A stretch of DNA of 64,000 bases from Cephalotus follicularis (taxonomy: Eukaryota; Streptophyta; Magnoliopsida; Oxalidales; Cephalotaceae), in the NCBI GenBank assembly GCA_001972305.1, contig BDDD01001827.1, positions 124,001 to 188,000 on the forward strand, in the 5' to 3' direction. The notes beneath the pieces are model-generated. The model saw only the letters and a program-made list of their open reading frames with translations. It ran no database searches and had not been told where the DNA came from. The position numbers and the translations under genes are program-made. Below are positions 10,871-22,700 of the stretch, in pieces. Positions within the stretch are counted from its first letter, which is position 1. Every line of letters begins with the position of its first letter.

Positions 10871-11159
10871 GGTAACAGTCCTCACTTTTGTTTTAAGCAT
10901 GAGTTTGTTTTCTTTTACTTTTGTAAGTGACTTGTTGTTACCAATAAGAGTTGTTCTAGGTTTACGGACTGTCTGAGTTGTAAGTAAAGTGTTTGGGAGG
11001 GCCAACTCCTTGTAAGGGTTATGAGTGAAAGTGAACCATATGCGGCTGTGAGCCGTGGACAGACGAGGGATCGTGGAAGAGAAAATGCGAGAGCGTTGTT
11101 CTCTTTTGTCCCTGTGTTGTTTTAATTTCGGGGACGAAATTCCTTGAAGGAGGGGTGGA
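10871..11159 (+). other. C1 3' internal remnant with polypurine tract
   Basis: A 289-bp segment between gag and the 3' LTR. It has no recognisable coding domain except that its last 120 bp match the segment just before the C2 3' LTR (28961-29079), including GGGACGAAATTCCTTG. It ends in the polypurine tract GAAGGAGGGGTGGA at 11146-11159. H has the same ending at 55593-55606. Confidence 0.85.
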
Positions 11160-11972
11160 TGTAATGCCCGGGATTTTCGTTAATGTGTAATATTGCTTTT
11201 CTAATGTAATTTTATACGTGGAATGAATGAGGATTGTGTTTTTCCCCTTTGGTGTGGTAAAACTTGCAAGAAAAAATGTGTTTGTGTGCTTTTGGTGCAG
11301 GGGGCAGCCGACTGCCACAGGGAGGCAGCCGACTGGACTCCCCTGGTGAAGGTGGCAGCCAGCTGCTGTGAGGAAGTAGCAGGCTGTTTTGAGTGTTGGC
11401 AGAAGCAGTCGACTGCAAAGCCATGGCATCCAACTGCCATGCGCCAGACAGCCACGTGCTGTCAGCCTTTAAGTGGTGAAAAGTGGGTGTTTTGTCATTT
11501 GTGGGCATTTGGCAGAGAAAGGGGCCGGGTCTCCTTGATAAAAACACAACTTCCTCTCCTCAATCTCCATCTCCTCTATGATTCAAGGGTGTTTGAAGGT
11601 GAGTTTGAGAGTGAAAGTGTGTGTGTGTGTGTTGTGGACATACGGAGCTTGGTGTTGAACCGTGACTTGGAGGCTAGGACCAGTGGAAAAGCCGGACCCG
11701 TGGAAGGCTGCTGGACGCGTTGGAGGTGCAAGGGCCTTGGATCTAGGACTTAAAGAGGTGGATCGTAACTCCTAACTTGGAGTTCTAAGGTAGGGGAAAG
11801 CTATATTTGTGATTCAAAGTCATTTATAATGATGTTATGAGTGAAATGTATATGTGATATTGTGATAGAAGCATGGATATGTGTTGTGGTGATAGTGTTT
11901 GTGGTTTTGAATGGTTTAAATGTGGATTGAAGTGTGTGATTTGCTGCTGTTTTTGGGCACTGCCCGTAGGGG

Positions 11973-12460
11973 CAGTCGACTGTCCAGGGAGGACAGCCGA
12001 CTGTCCAAGGCTAGCAGTCGACTGTTCGTGAGGAACAGCCGACTGTCCAAGGAGAACAGCCGACTGGGAATTGGAGCCAGTCGACTGTTTGTGCCTGGAA
12101 TTACAGGTTTCTTCCTGTTGATTGTGTAGCCGACTGCCAAGGAAGGCAGCCGACTGTGTGGTGGTTCAGCCGACTGTCTTGGGTAACAGCTGACTGTCCA
12201 CGTGTTACTCTCCCGGACATGTTGGGATAGGTGGCAGCAAGGAATGTGTATTGTATTGGACAAGCCGACTGCCTGGAGAGGGCAGCCGACTGCTAAGTGA
12301 GGGACAGCCGACTGCCAAGGAGGGCAGCCGACTGTTGGTATGGGACAGCCGACTGCTAAGGAGGGCAGCCGACTGTTGGTTAAGGGCAGCCGACTCCCAA
12401 GTATGGGATAGTCAACTGTTGAAGGAGAACAGCCGACTGTCAGTGAGAAACAGCTGACTG
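11973..12460 (+). repeat. CAGCCGACTG palindrome array in C1 3' LTR
   Basis: Counterpart of 9122-9567, with the same 20-21 bp spacing and somewhat more copies in the 12260-12460 part. It begins CAGTCGACTG at 11973 and ends CAGCTGACTG at 12460. Comparing the two arrays shows unit gain or loss between LTRs of one element. Confidence 0.92.
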
Positions 12461-12654
12461 GTTGGGACCGTTTTGCATTGTGAGCCTATGTGTGCATATT
12501 GTACTGTGTTAGACTGTGTTTCGAGTTGGTTATTGAGGATTGTGAAACGTTTTACCCCTTTTTGGAAGTTCAAATGTGATTTACATAAATCATCACTTTA
12601 TGTGAAATGTACGTTTTGAGATATATACATATTCTCAAAGGATTGTGAAAGTAG

Positions 12655-12870
12655 CTTCCAAAACCGTGTGAAAAAGTGAATGGTTTATTAAAATCATTGT
12701 TGTTTGGAAAAGTTTGTTTTCCAAAAGGATTGTGAAAATGTGTTTGGTTAATGGTTTATTAAAATCATTAGTTGTTTGGAAAATGGTTTCCAAAAGGATT
12801 GTGAAAATGTGTTTGGTTAATGGTTTATTAAAATCATTAGTTGGTTGGAAAATGGTTTCCAAAAGGATTG
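12655..12870 (+). repeat. Tandem repeat of about 70 bp, three units
   Basis: Units marked by TGGTTTATTAAAATCATT at 12681, 12752 and 12821 (71 and 69 bp apart), each followed by TTGGAAAA...TTTTCCAAAAGGATTG, itself a small inverted repeat (TTGGAAA/TTTCCAA). The C2 5' LTR has only one such unit near 27990-28040. Confidence 0.85.
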
Positions 12871-13289
12871 CGAAAATGGCTTTCGAGAGATTGCGAAACT
12901 GTTATACAAATATGTATTTTGTAGTATTTGAATGTAGTTCAAATAACCGGGTTTTACTGGAAGTGTATTGTTACAAGTATTTTGATACTTGAGTTTGGGA
13001 AAATGATCGTTATATATATTTTGACAAATATATATGTTGCAAGTATTTATATCTATAAATTACTTGAAATGTTTAAAGAGAAATGTATTGTTGCAAGTAT
13101 TTTATGAATCATAACTTACTTGGGAAATGAAGTGTTATATATATGTTTTGACAAATATATATATGTCGAAAGTATTTATACTTTAACCATTTTGGGAACG
13201 AGATGTTTTGATCAAGTATTTATTTTATAAACTACTTGAGTGGTATTGTGGGTGCTGTGGTTGCACTGTCATCGTGACTATGTTGAGTG

Positions 13290-13510
13290 TTGGTACTTAG
13301 CCGCTGAGCTAGTATCGTTATCGTGTATTGTTTGACTGATTGATTGTTGTTACTTAGCCGCCGTGCTAGTAATGTGGATGTTATTGTATTGATTGTGTTT
13401 GAGTGTTTCCGCTAGCGTGGTAATGTTGGTACTTAGCCGCCGTGCTAGTATCGTGAGTGTTGCCGTTAGCGGGGAAGTGTTGGTACTTGCTGCCGTGCTT
13501 GTATCGTAGT
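13290..13510 (+). repeat. Stem-loop motif array in C1 3' LTR
   Basis: Several copies of TACTTAGCCGCCGTGCTAGTA and variants (starts near 13294, 13350, 13430, 13484), each with a TAGC-N6-GCTA inverted repeat, interspersed with GTTGCCGTTAGCGGGG-type words. Related to the 30-bp stem-loop units at 8071-8180 and to C2 at 28490-28700. Confidence 0.75.
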
Positions 13511-14247
13511 GAGTTCCGAGTGTTGTCCACGCCGTCGTGCCTGTGACGGGAACAATTGTTTTCTATTGAGTGTATTGAATGTCTGCCTTGACATGCCTGA
13601 TTGTTGTCCTTTGGGACGTGGCTGATCGTTATTGAGTAGTGATGGGTCCTTAGAGACCTGAGATATTGTTGGCCGTTGTGCCGTTGTGATATGGTGAACC
13701 GTGTAGCGTGGTGATGTGTAGTGACTTTGTGGCCTGTGACCGTGTGGTCGTGGCATATATATATATGTATATATATGCATCGTGATATAGTATGTACTGC
13801 ATCATTGTGCATTCATATCATGACATGTTTTATCCTTGACCCTGGATCGCTTTTATGGTTTTGCCGAGTGAGGACAAAGGCTAACCCCCTACAACTTCAG
13901 TGTGTTTCAGGTTGATGCAGCTGTTGGTTGCCGTTGGGCTCTGAGGAGCAAAGTGAAGTGTTATGATGTTTACTTTTGAGGAAATGTTTATGGATATTTG
14001 TAATAAATGAATGGTTGTAATAATGAATATTGTTACGCTCCGTTTTGAGGGCAGTTAACTGTGATGATGTTTCTGTTGTAGAATGTAGTATGGGATGCAT
14101 GCTATGTTATGTTTCGGCTTATATTATATGCTTCCGCAGGTTGTTAATGGATATGGAAAGTTTTTAATTTTATGGTATTTTGCATAAGCCGGATTTATAT
14201 GTTAATTCCACCACTTTATATGTTGTTTTGCGAAACGGGGTGTGACA

Positions 14248-14851
14248 ATATTTACTGCTTGTGTTGATATAAATTATGAGCTATACTTGTACTGTGAGCA
14301 TGCATATATTTTTATATATACATACGGAGGTATAATTACTGTGAAAATTACATGCCATGGCTCATCATAATGCATTCATTCATGATACTGATTATCATAT
14401 GACTCGAACTGTATTTATGGGTTTATTCACTTAGCCGAGTAAGGACAAAGGCTAACCCCTACTGTAACGGATTGACGGAGTGGACATGATATGGAGCATG
14501 CATGGAGACTTAAAGAGAAGACTTGTTATCTCTCTTATTTATGTATTTTGGTTATTGAACATTGATCATGTTATTCGGATTTTATAACAAAGGATATTTT
14601 GTTATCTCGTACTGTATTATTATCACGCTCTGTTTTGGGCGATCGACAGTTACGTTGGGTTTATTTATAAACTTGTTGGGCATCACGTAGTATGGGATGC
14701 GTGATGCGTATTTAAATTCAGCTCATTTATGTTATTGCTTCCGCTACTGAAGATTTTTATTTATTCGTTTTATCGCATGAGCTGAATTAATATTGTTGAT
14801 TGCCTCACCACTTTACGTGTTGTCTTGTTTTGGGAAAACGGGGGTGTGACA
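14248..14851 (+). repeat. LTR B1, right segment
   Basis: Resumes B1 after C1, starting with the second TSD copy ATATT. It matches B-family LTR sequence in reverse orientation (B3 about 37736-38310), including the word GAGTAAGGACAAAGGCTAACC near 14434 and the end GGGGGTGTGACA at 14851. What follows at 14852 does not look like a PBS, so this is the outer end of a solo or 3' LTR. Confidence 0.87.
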
Positions 14852-15717
14852 AAATGTTTCTACTCCGATTATTTCTTACACGCGAGCACTGAGATATCTC
14901 GAGAAGGGATGTGAAGGTTATTTGGAGTATGTGATTGATCATACGAACGGTACGCCTAGTCTGGAACAGATACCTATTGCTTGTGATTTTCCTGATGTGT
15001 TTCCAGATGATCATGTTTCACTGCCACCAGAGCGAGATATGGAGTTCAGTATTGAACTGTTACCTGATACTGCCCCGATTTCTAAAGCTCCATATCACAT
15101 GGCTCCTACTGAATTGAAGAAGTTGAAGACTCAATTGCAGGATTATCTTGATAAGGGATTTATCATGCCAAGTGTATCACTGTGGGAGCACCGGTCTTGT
15201 TTGTGAAAAAGAAGGATGGATCGATGTGGTTGTTCATTGATTATAGACTATTGAATCAGGTGACGGTGAAGAACAAGTATCCTTTTCCACATATTGAGGA
15301 ATTCTTCGACCAATTTCAAGGCTTAACTGTCTTCTCCAAACTTGAATTGATGACTGGTTATCATTAGTTGAGGATCTGAGAAGTTGATGTTAAAAAGACG
15401 GCTTTTCAAACCAGATATGGGCATTATGAATTCTTGATACTGCCGTTTGGTTTGACGAATATGCTTGCATCATTCATGTGTCTAATGAGCATAGTGTTCC
15501 ATCCCTATCATGATCAGTTTGTTGTTATATTTCTAGACAACATCCTGATTTATTCGAAGAGCATTAAAGAGCATATGCAACATCTGAGGGTTGTGTTGCA
15601 GACGTTACGAAAGGAATGTTTGTTCGCCAAATTCGGTAAATGTGAATTTTGGCTGTATCATGTGACTTTCCTTTGTCACATCGTATCAAGTGAAGGATTA
15701 TCGGTGGATCCTGCTAT
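14852..15717 (+). pseudogene. Old Ty3/gypsy reverse-transcriptase fragment
   Basis: Plus-strand remnant of a gypsy pol. It opens near the protease/RT linker (FPDVFPDDHVSLPPERDMEF, about 14990-15045), then RT with [20 protein letters not shown]-type [14 protein letters not shown] (about 15275-15315) and YGHYEF...LPFGLTN (about 15415-15460), then a decayed catalytic box around 15525-15550 ([14 protein letters not shown]) and [11 protein letters not shown]-type sequence. It ends at the copia D insertion (15717) and does not resume inside the window. It differs clearly from the A-family RT. It is broken several times and is probably among the oldest layers here, since both B1 and D abut it. Confidence 0.88.
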
Positions 15718-16435
15718 TGTAACCCGGGAGAGGTCCCGGTCGATTTTGGGTCTAGGATGCAAGTGTGTATAATTTTAATTTTTAAAAAACATCAAGAGTG
15801 GCAAGTCTAGGTACACACTGACATCTTACTACAAATATCTATTAGCCTAGGATCTCCGTTTAATATACAAACGAACTAACGTAAACAAGCATACATCCAC
15901 TTTTCACAACATAAACACAGCGAAAACATTTAAATAGAACCATACCAACGTTGACGGCTCCTTCACTTTGCCGCTACACGCTTGCCGAAGCAACTACCGG
16001 TTACCGGCTCCACTACCGGTTTCTGGACAGTCCACAAAAACATCAACCAAGACACCAACGGAGTCGGAAAAATCCACTCAGCTCAATTCTGGTGGAGACA
16101 GGGCGAGAAGCGCCCCGGACGGCGGTGAAAAGTTGCGATGACTCATTGAGTTCGGACTCAGTGCGACTCGGACGACTCGCCATCGACAGGCAAAGACATA
16201 TGTGGATGCCCACACGCCGGGAAGCCCATTGGTAGCCAAGACTCGCCGTGGCTCGGGCTAAAAGGCCAAGTCACGGTGCACAGCGAGTTGACTCGGCAGA
16301 GTCGACTCAGAACAACGCATCCGGCCACAAAACGAATGGAAAACGCCGAAAAAGCCTAATCTAGGGTCAAGGTGGGTAGAGCCATCGGTTGTCTCCACCT
16401 ACGGTGACTGTCAGTGGCAGAAGAGGCACTGACAG

Positions 16436-17996
16436 TGTCACACCCCGTTTCCACAGAACATAGACAACATATAAAGTGGTACGGCAATCAACATGTAAAT
16501 CCGGCTTATGTAAAATTACCATAAAATAAAACTTTCCAAATCCATTAACAACTTGCGGAAGCATTCAAAAATAAGCCGAATTAAAAACACATCACGCATC
16601 CCATACTACGTGATGCCCGATAATCCAGACGTAACTGGTGATCGCCCGAAACGGAGCGTGAGATAAAGATACAATACATGATAACAATATTCAATGATAC
16701 AAAATCCGAATAATGTGATCAATAATCCAAATACATAAATAAGAGAAATAACAAGTCTTCTCTTTGAATCTCCCTGTATGCCCACACCTTGTCCACTCCA
16801 TCAATCTGTTACAGTAGGGGTTAGCCTTTGTCCTCACTCGGCTGAGTGAATAAACCCATAAATACAGTTCAAGTCATATGATAGTGAGTGCCATGAATGA
16901 ATGCATAATGATGCAGTATGACATGAAATTTCCAAGTAAATATATTTTCCTTATAAAAATATATGTATGCTCACGGTACAAGTATAACTCATAAGTTATA
17001 TCAACACAAGCAAGAAATATGTTCCCAAAAAGGAACCAGACAATCCAAACGTCATAACCGTTGCCACCTCCTGGCCCCAACGTCACGCACTCTTACTCCA
17101 TCCCCATTTGCGAACGGTTTTGGGGCAAGTCCTCCGTAAGTTGTTTAGCATGGCGACCAAACCAACAACAGATTACTAGCGCAGCGGCTAAGTAAACGAC
17201 AAGTTATTAGCGCGGTGGCTAATAATCAACAAGCACAAGCATTTCACAGTACAAGTCACGCAATTATACAAAATCACTTGATCAAATATATTTGTTTAAA
17301 ATATACTTTTCCGTCCACAAGTTGTAATAAGTCATAAACTTAAATCAATACATTTTGCTGTCTTTGGAAATACTTCCCCAATCATTTCGAAAATATATAC
17401 ATTCATAAATTATACATTTTCGCAAATTATATTCCCACTATCTCTCTTTCTGCACATTCTTTTTCATATTCAATCCTTCCTTTGCAGATTGCATGTTAGG
17501 AGGGCATGATCCTTGCATGTTCCATGTGAGGACATGTTCTGGGAATTCCTGGCAATACACAGACACGCTTAACACGTCGAATCGCACTTGGAAAGGTGGT
17601 AGGTAAGCCCTTAAACAATTCCCCCTTGCATGCTGTTCTGCTGACGAAGAACGTGCTGGGCATTCGTGACAAAGACGTTGACGTCTTCCATTAGACGTCG
17701 ATGTCTTTTCCAGATTGGTAAGAAGGTGTCGATGCTTTGTCTCCATGTCGACGTGCATGCCCATGCATTCACGTGTGCCCTAGCTCACAAAGGAGTCGAC
17801 GTCTTTCCAAAAGACGTCGATGTCTTTCTCCCAGAACGTTGCCGTTTCAAGCTTAACATACACATTCCAATTCCAAGACCATAACTAGGGTTTGTAAGCA
17901 TCTTTTGAGTCCAAAACTCAACATTCTCATTAAATCAAGTTAAATGATTACATCATAATTAGAAATATTACATTCAGGAAAATACCGGGCGTTACA
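16436..17996 (-). mobile_element. B2: B-family solo LTR
   Basis: 1561-bp LTR, minus-oriented, bounded on the plus strand by TGTCACACCCCGTTTCC and GGGCGTTACA and flanked by perfect TSDs GACAG (16431-16435 and 17997-18001). No internal region, so it is a solo LTR, the product of LTR-LTR recombination. It is shorter than B3 because the LTR middle is variable in length. Contains stem-loop units (17160-17230) and GACGTCGATGTC motifs (17668-17830). Confidence 0.94.
17668..17830 (-). repeat. GACRTCGAYGTC motif array in B2
   Basis: Copies such as GACGTTGACGTC, GACGTCGATGTC, GTCGACGTC and GACGTCGATGTC. Adjacent pairs (about 17672/17694 and 17793/17813) are spaced 20-22 bp. The AGAACGTG word beside the array (17648) recurs beside the arrays of B3 and P. 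Confidence 0.85.
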
Positions 17997-19719
17997 GACA
18001 GTGGGAGATGCGAAAACGCATCGGGCCAAACGAGGGAGAGAGAGAAGAGAAAAATGGGAGAGAAAGAGAGAGAGGCTTACTGTGGATGAAAACCGGACTC
18101 TTTCCCCAGCCACCGACATCCCCGACGTCATCTTCTCCGACCGGAACGCGCTTGTAGCGCGCATCGCACAAGTCTTGCGTTTTCTAGCCCATTTAGCGTG
18201 GCCGTGCTCCATCACCCGTGAAAAAACCGGTTGAGAGCCCATTAATCATTATTTTGACTTAGTCAAAATAGTTTTTCTCTATCTCCTTTTATTATAAACA
18301 TATAATATAAAGTCTCTCTCTAGTTTAAAGTATGTGCCCCGCACATCGTATGTTGAACATACTCCCACTGTGGTGTCTCTTAATATATCAAAATGACAAT
18401 ACGGTGGTAAATAAAATAAATAAATAAACCACTAATGCCAAAATAATATATACTAGTTAAAACTAGATTTTCCGCCAAGTTAGCATGTGTGTAGCATGCG
18501 TCAGTTTTCCAATAATCAGGTGGGACCCGAAAGCCCGGTTTGAATCCAGTACGACTATAAATTTCTCAGAACATCCCATTAGTTCTGGTACAACTATCCC
18601 AATAGTCCCCGACTATTAAAATAGCTCCGGTGTGAATTCCATCACCGCCCGGATCCGTAAAATAAACTACGCCTATAAGTCGACATCCAGTAAACCAGTA
18701 CTTTATCCAGTCAACGGCATATGTGTCATGTATCCAACCTCATACTTAGCTCCGACCGTGACCTAGGGTTCGGAATAATGTCACCCCTAGGTAAAGTCGC
18801 GATAACTATAAATTTACGTACGCATTAAGACTTCGGGCAAACATCCCCAGAAACCCAATTTCCAGTCTGCCTATACCTGATCAGGGTTTTATGATCTCAA
18901 CGGACATAAATAATATAGAGCCGATCACCCTTCATACGGGTGTGATGATCCCTTATTGCGAACTCACCCATACATCTCAATGAAGCTCCCACAAGGCCCA
19001 AAGACAACCCTTTTGCCAGCATGTGGCTAGTGCTGGGGAAAGGCAGAAATCAAAGCCAAGCAGTTACAACACAGTGCATGCCAGCCGCTCAGGTCTAACG
19101 ATACAACATAGTCCACGAATGGTCTACTAGTCACCATAGACTATACACTACCGAGGCTATAGAAATCCTTTTGATATAGGTATGACTTTCCAAATAGGTT
19201 TCCTATGGTGGGTCTGTTCAGTCTCATGCTCCTTAGCACGAACCCCGCATTATGCTTTAGGATAAATCGAAATGGTAATGAGATAGTGCATCCTCCACTA
19301 AACTCGGGAGGAAGCATAAAAGGACAAGCTTTATGGTTCAACAATTGCCCAAAGAAAGTGAACCTGACTTGGAACGTTCTGTCAGAAGGGAGTAAGGATC
19401 TCATTCTCATAACCTCTCAGGCATGAGATCAAACCCCTTGAACGACAGGGCACTATATGTGTACTCAGATGACATGGTGATCACCCGATCCATTTAAGAT
19501 GGTTTGGGATATACATATAGCGGGTTGCCATTGTTGATTGAATATGCACTATGAAACACAACAAGGAATTTAGAATGTATAAATAGAGAGTGTAATATAT
19601 ATACATGCAGCCACCCTGTGGCTTAAAGAGATATCTCCAGTTAAGGAGTGCATCTCATACATACATATATATTTGTGCAGAGCCACCTCGTGGCATGCAG
19701 GGACACCCCTACTCTAACA

Positions 19720-22700
19720 ATCTCCCACTTGGCCCTCAATCCATGAAGACCTTTAGCCTAAGCCCATCACACTTTCGCTGTCACTCAAGTACAACTAATG
19801 CTCATGACATTGGTCAGTGGGTCTGCCAAAATTTGCTCACGTCGCAAATCTCTCTAGGATAATGTTTCCTCTATATACAATCACATAAATCATATAATAT
19901 AATGATACCGTTGCTTAAGTTTAGAGCGGTAATGAGACTGGGTTCCATAGCCTGTGCAAAGGCCCCTTATCGTCGTTACTCTACACAACTAGACGAATGA
20001 TAGATGGAACTGCATGAAGTTCCGCAATGAACTTCCGCTACCAAACAACAACTTTTTTGTATCATAGGTTATAACATACTCTTATTCATGGTTGAGTCAA
20101 TAGTATCCCACTATTGTAGACTCTTGCAACTCACACAACACCTTTGTTTAGGATAATCACATATCCTGATACGATGTCGTGATTATCTAGATCATAGATG
20201 AAATAAGAGTTGACATAACTCTTATTAAATTCACTATCTTCTCCAAATGCCAATAAGAAATCCTGAGTCACTCTCAGATCTCTTTGACAATTCCCAGTGC
20301 CTCTCACAGGGATTGGACTGATAATCGATTAGCCAGACCCTTAGGCTTATACGATGTAAGGCCTACTTAGTATGATATTGCATGATGTAGCCAATAGTCG
20401 AAGCTTAAGGTAGTCCATTCATGCAACACTTTCCTCTGACGTCTCTTTCAACATCCTCTTGGAAACATGAGTTCCTTGTCTAATTGGCAGTAAGTCAAGC
20501 GTGGAATTCAGAAGTCCATACTATATCAGCACCCTGCTGATGTACTGGCTTTGGGAAAGTCCAAAAAACCTACTTGATCTACTCTTAAGATCTTCATTCT
20601 TAAAACGTAGGAAGTCTCTCCCAAATCCTTTTGGAGAAGTTCTTGGTTAATTGTACTATAACATGCCTACAACATTACCAATGTGTAGAATGTCACCTAT
20701 GTACAATACTAAGAAAGTGATATCTGGGATATCCTATTTCCGGTAGACTTAAGGCATAGCATCATTTTTGATGAAATCAAAAATAGAAGTTTCAGCTACG
20801 GATGCTTGTATAAGGTCATACACAGACCTTAGGAGCGTGCACACACTCTGTGCTAATGTTCCTCGGATGTAAACCCCTCGGGTTTGGGACATTAAGATGT
20901 CCTCTTCAAGATAGTCCTTTTTCAAGGTCATCTTGACATCCATTTGCCATTTGTTATTTCCATAACGAGTGGCAATAACAAGCATTAGCCGAATGGAATT
21001 AATCATTACGATTTAAAGGTTTAAACCTTTTCCATTTATGCCTATCTTCCACTTCAAGATATATATGCAACCATTAGGCAACCCGCCTATGGGAGAATTA
21101 ACCAAATTCCATACTCAATTGACGTATATGACGTCCATTTTGGATTTCATGACTCCCAGCCATGCCTAGAAATTAGTGCTCTTCACTGTTTCCTTTTGTG
21201 GCTGACAAGCTCGTCATCATTGATGACTTTAGATTTATCAGTGCCTTTTGCGAGAAAACCATATTTCTCAGACGCTGTCAAAATCTTGCCTGATCTCCTC
21301 TCACGAGGAGTGCCTTAATGAGATCCCTTCTCAGGTTGGGATCCCTTCCCATATCTTATCTTTAGAGGGTTCCATCTCTAATTCCTTATCGTCTTGTGGG
21401 CTTTCACCAGGTAGTAACTCACTTAGTTATACCTTACTCCCACTGCTTCCTGTAAATAGGTATTCCCCTTTCGAAGAATTTTGCAGTACGTGAAACAAAT
21501 GTCATTTTTTTGCTAAGATGGTTAAAATGAAATCCTAAGCACTTCTTAGGATATCCCAAAAAACTGGCAACGATCCGCTCGTGCCTCCAGCTTAGAAGGT
21601 TTTCGCCATCTTCTAAAAGCTGGACAACCATTGACCCTCATGGTTTAGGCTGGGATTACTCCTATTTAATATCTTAAAAGATATGGAGGGGACGGATTTC
21701 ATAGGAATCCGGATTAGAATATACGCTGCTGCTGTAACGCATAATCCCAGGAGGAGATAAGAAGATGAATAAAAGACATAATGGATTTGACATATAGCCA
21801 AATGTAAATTCCCTCCGTTTGGAAACATCATCACAGTATGGTGTTCCATAAAGGATCCATTGAGAGAGAATTCCGTTATCTCTTAGATAACCCAAGAATT
21901 CTACGGACAGGTATTTGCTTCCCCGATCAGAGCGTAATGCTTTAATGGGTTTGCCTGCTTGCATTTCTACTTCATGTCTAAATCCCTTAACACTTTCAAA
22001 AGATTCAGATTTGTGTTTTACCCGAAACGCTTACCGAAACCGTGACGAATCACCGGTGAAGGTAATGAAGTAGTGAAAACCTTCACGTGCATTGTCGTAC
22101 ATTATACCACTAATGTCAGTGTGGATATATTAAAATATGTCCACTACCTTCTCTCCAGTCTTGGAGAAAAGAAGATTTGGTCATTACACCAATCAAACAT
22201 GATGTACACGTTGGAAGTGACTCCCCGTCCTGGATGTCCAAAAGTCCATCCTTAACCAAACTTGTTTATCTAGCCTTACTAGAATGACCTAACCAACAAT
22301 GCAAAAGATTGTGAAGGATTTATATCAAATTTCTCTCGTAGTCTTTTATTATTAATTTCTTGCTCAATAACTGGTGCTATTGTTTGATTTGTATTTAAGA
22401 CTTAAAACCCATTATCTAGTTAATCAATGTCGACTGATACACACCAAGAAAATAATAGCCACTATCCATTTGTAATAAATAAAAATCTCTCAGCTTTACA
22501 AAATATACATTGGATATGCTAATCAAAGTTTGGAACAAAAGTTCTTTACAATGTTTACAAGAGTTTAGTCTATATACAAAAGGCACATTGCTTTACATAT
22601 ATATACAAATCAAAATATCCTACAACATGAAAGTAGATCCTCGATCTTCATGTCATAGGTCCATTGCATCCTTAAGTCCCAGCTGCCTAGCTCCTCTTAG

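Larger units (their letters stand above)
8309..14247 (+). mobile_element. C1: gag-only LTR element (TR-GAG-like), family C
   Basis: A plus-strand gypsy-lineage element bounded by TGTAACGCCCGGG at 8309 and GGGGTGTGACA ending at 14247, with a perfect 5-bp TSD ATATT (8304-8308 and 14248-14252) inside LTR B1. It holds a 5' LTR portion, one open gag frame, a short 3' internal segment with polypurine tract, and a 3088-bp 3' LTR. No protease, RT or integrase similarity lies between gag and the 3' LTR. This is the layout described for plant TR-GAG elements, which would depend on the pol of a relative; a simple internal loss in this copy is the alternative. The two LTR portions differ by several percent by eye, so the insertion is not very recent. 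Confidence 0.88.
11160..14247 (+). repeat. C1 3' LTR (3088 bp)
   Basis: Runs from TGTAATGCCCGGG to GGAAACGGGGTGTGACA-type end at 14247, next to TSD ATATT. In order it holds a sparse palindrome group (about 11300-11420), a TATA-like box (11537), a GT run, the dense palindromic array (11973-12460), three units of a roughly 70-bp tandem repeat (about 12655-12870), AT-rich sequence, a stem-loop array (13290-13510), and the conserved 3' end (GCTTCCGCAGGTTGTTAATGG near 14131) shared with B and H LTRs. Confidence 0.92.
15718..19719 (-). repeat. D 3' LTR (interrupted by solo LTR B2)
   Basis: Segments 15718-16435 and 17997-19719, about 2.4 kb without B2. Homologous to the F LTR (59519-62049) and the D 5' LTR. 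It includes GA-rich sequence near 18025-18075, stem-loops of ACTCAGTGAGT type near 16140-16180 and a GTCGACTC word near 16300. The TGTTAGAGTAG end lies at 19719, next to the tract CCAAGTGGGAGAT. Confidence 0.9.
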
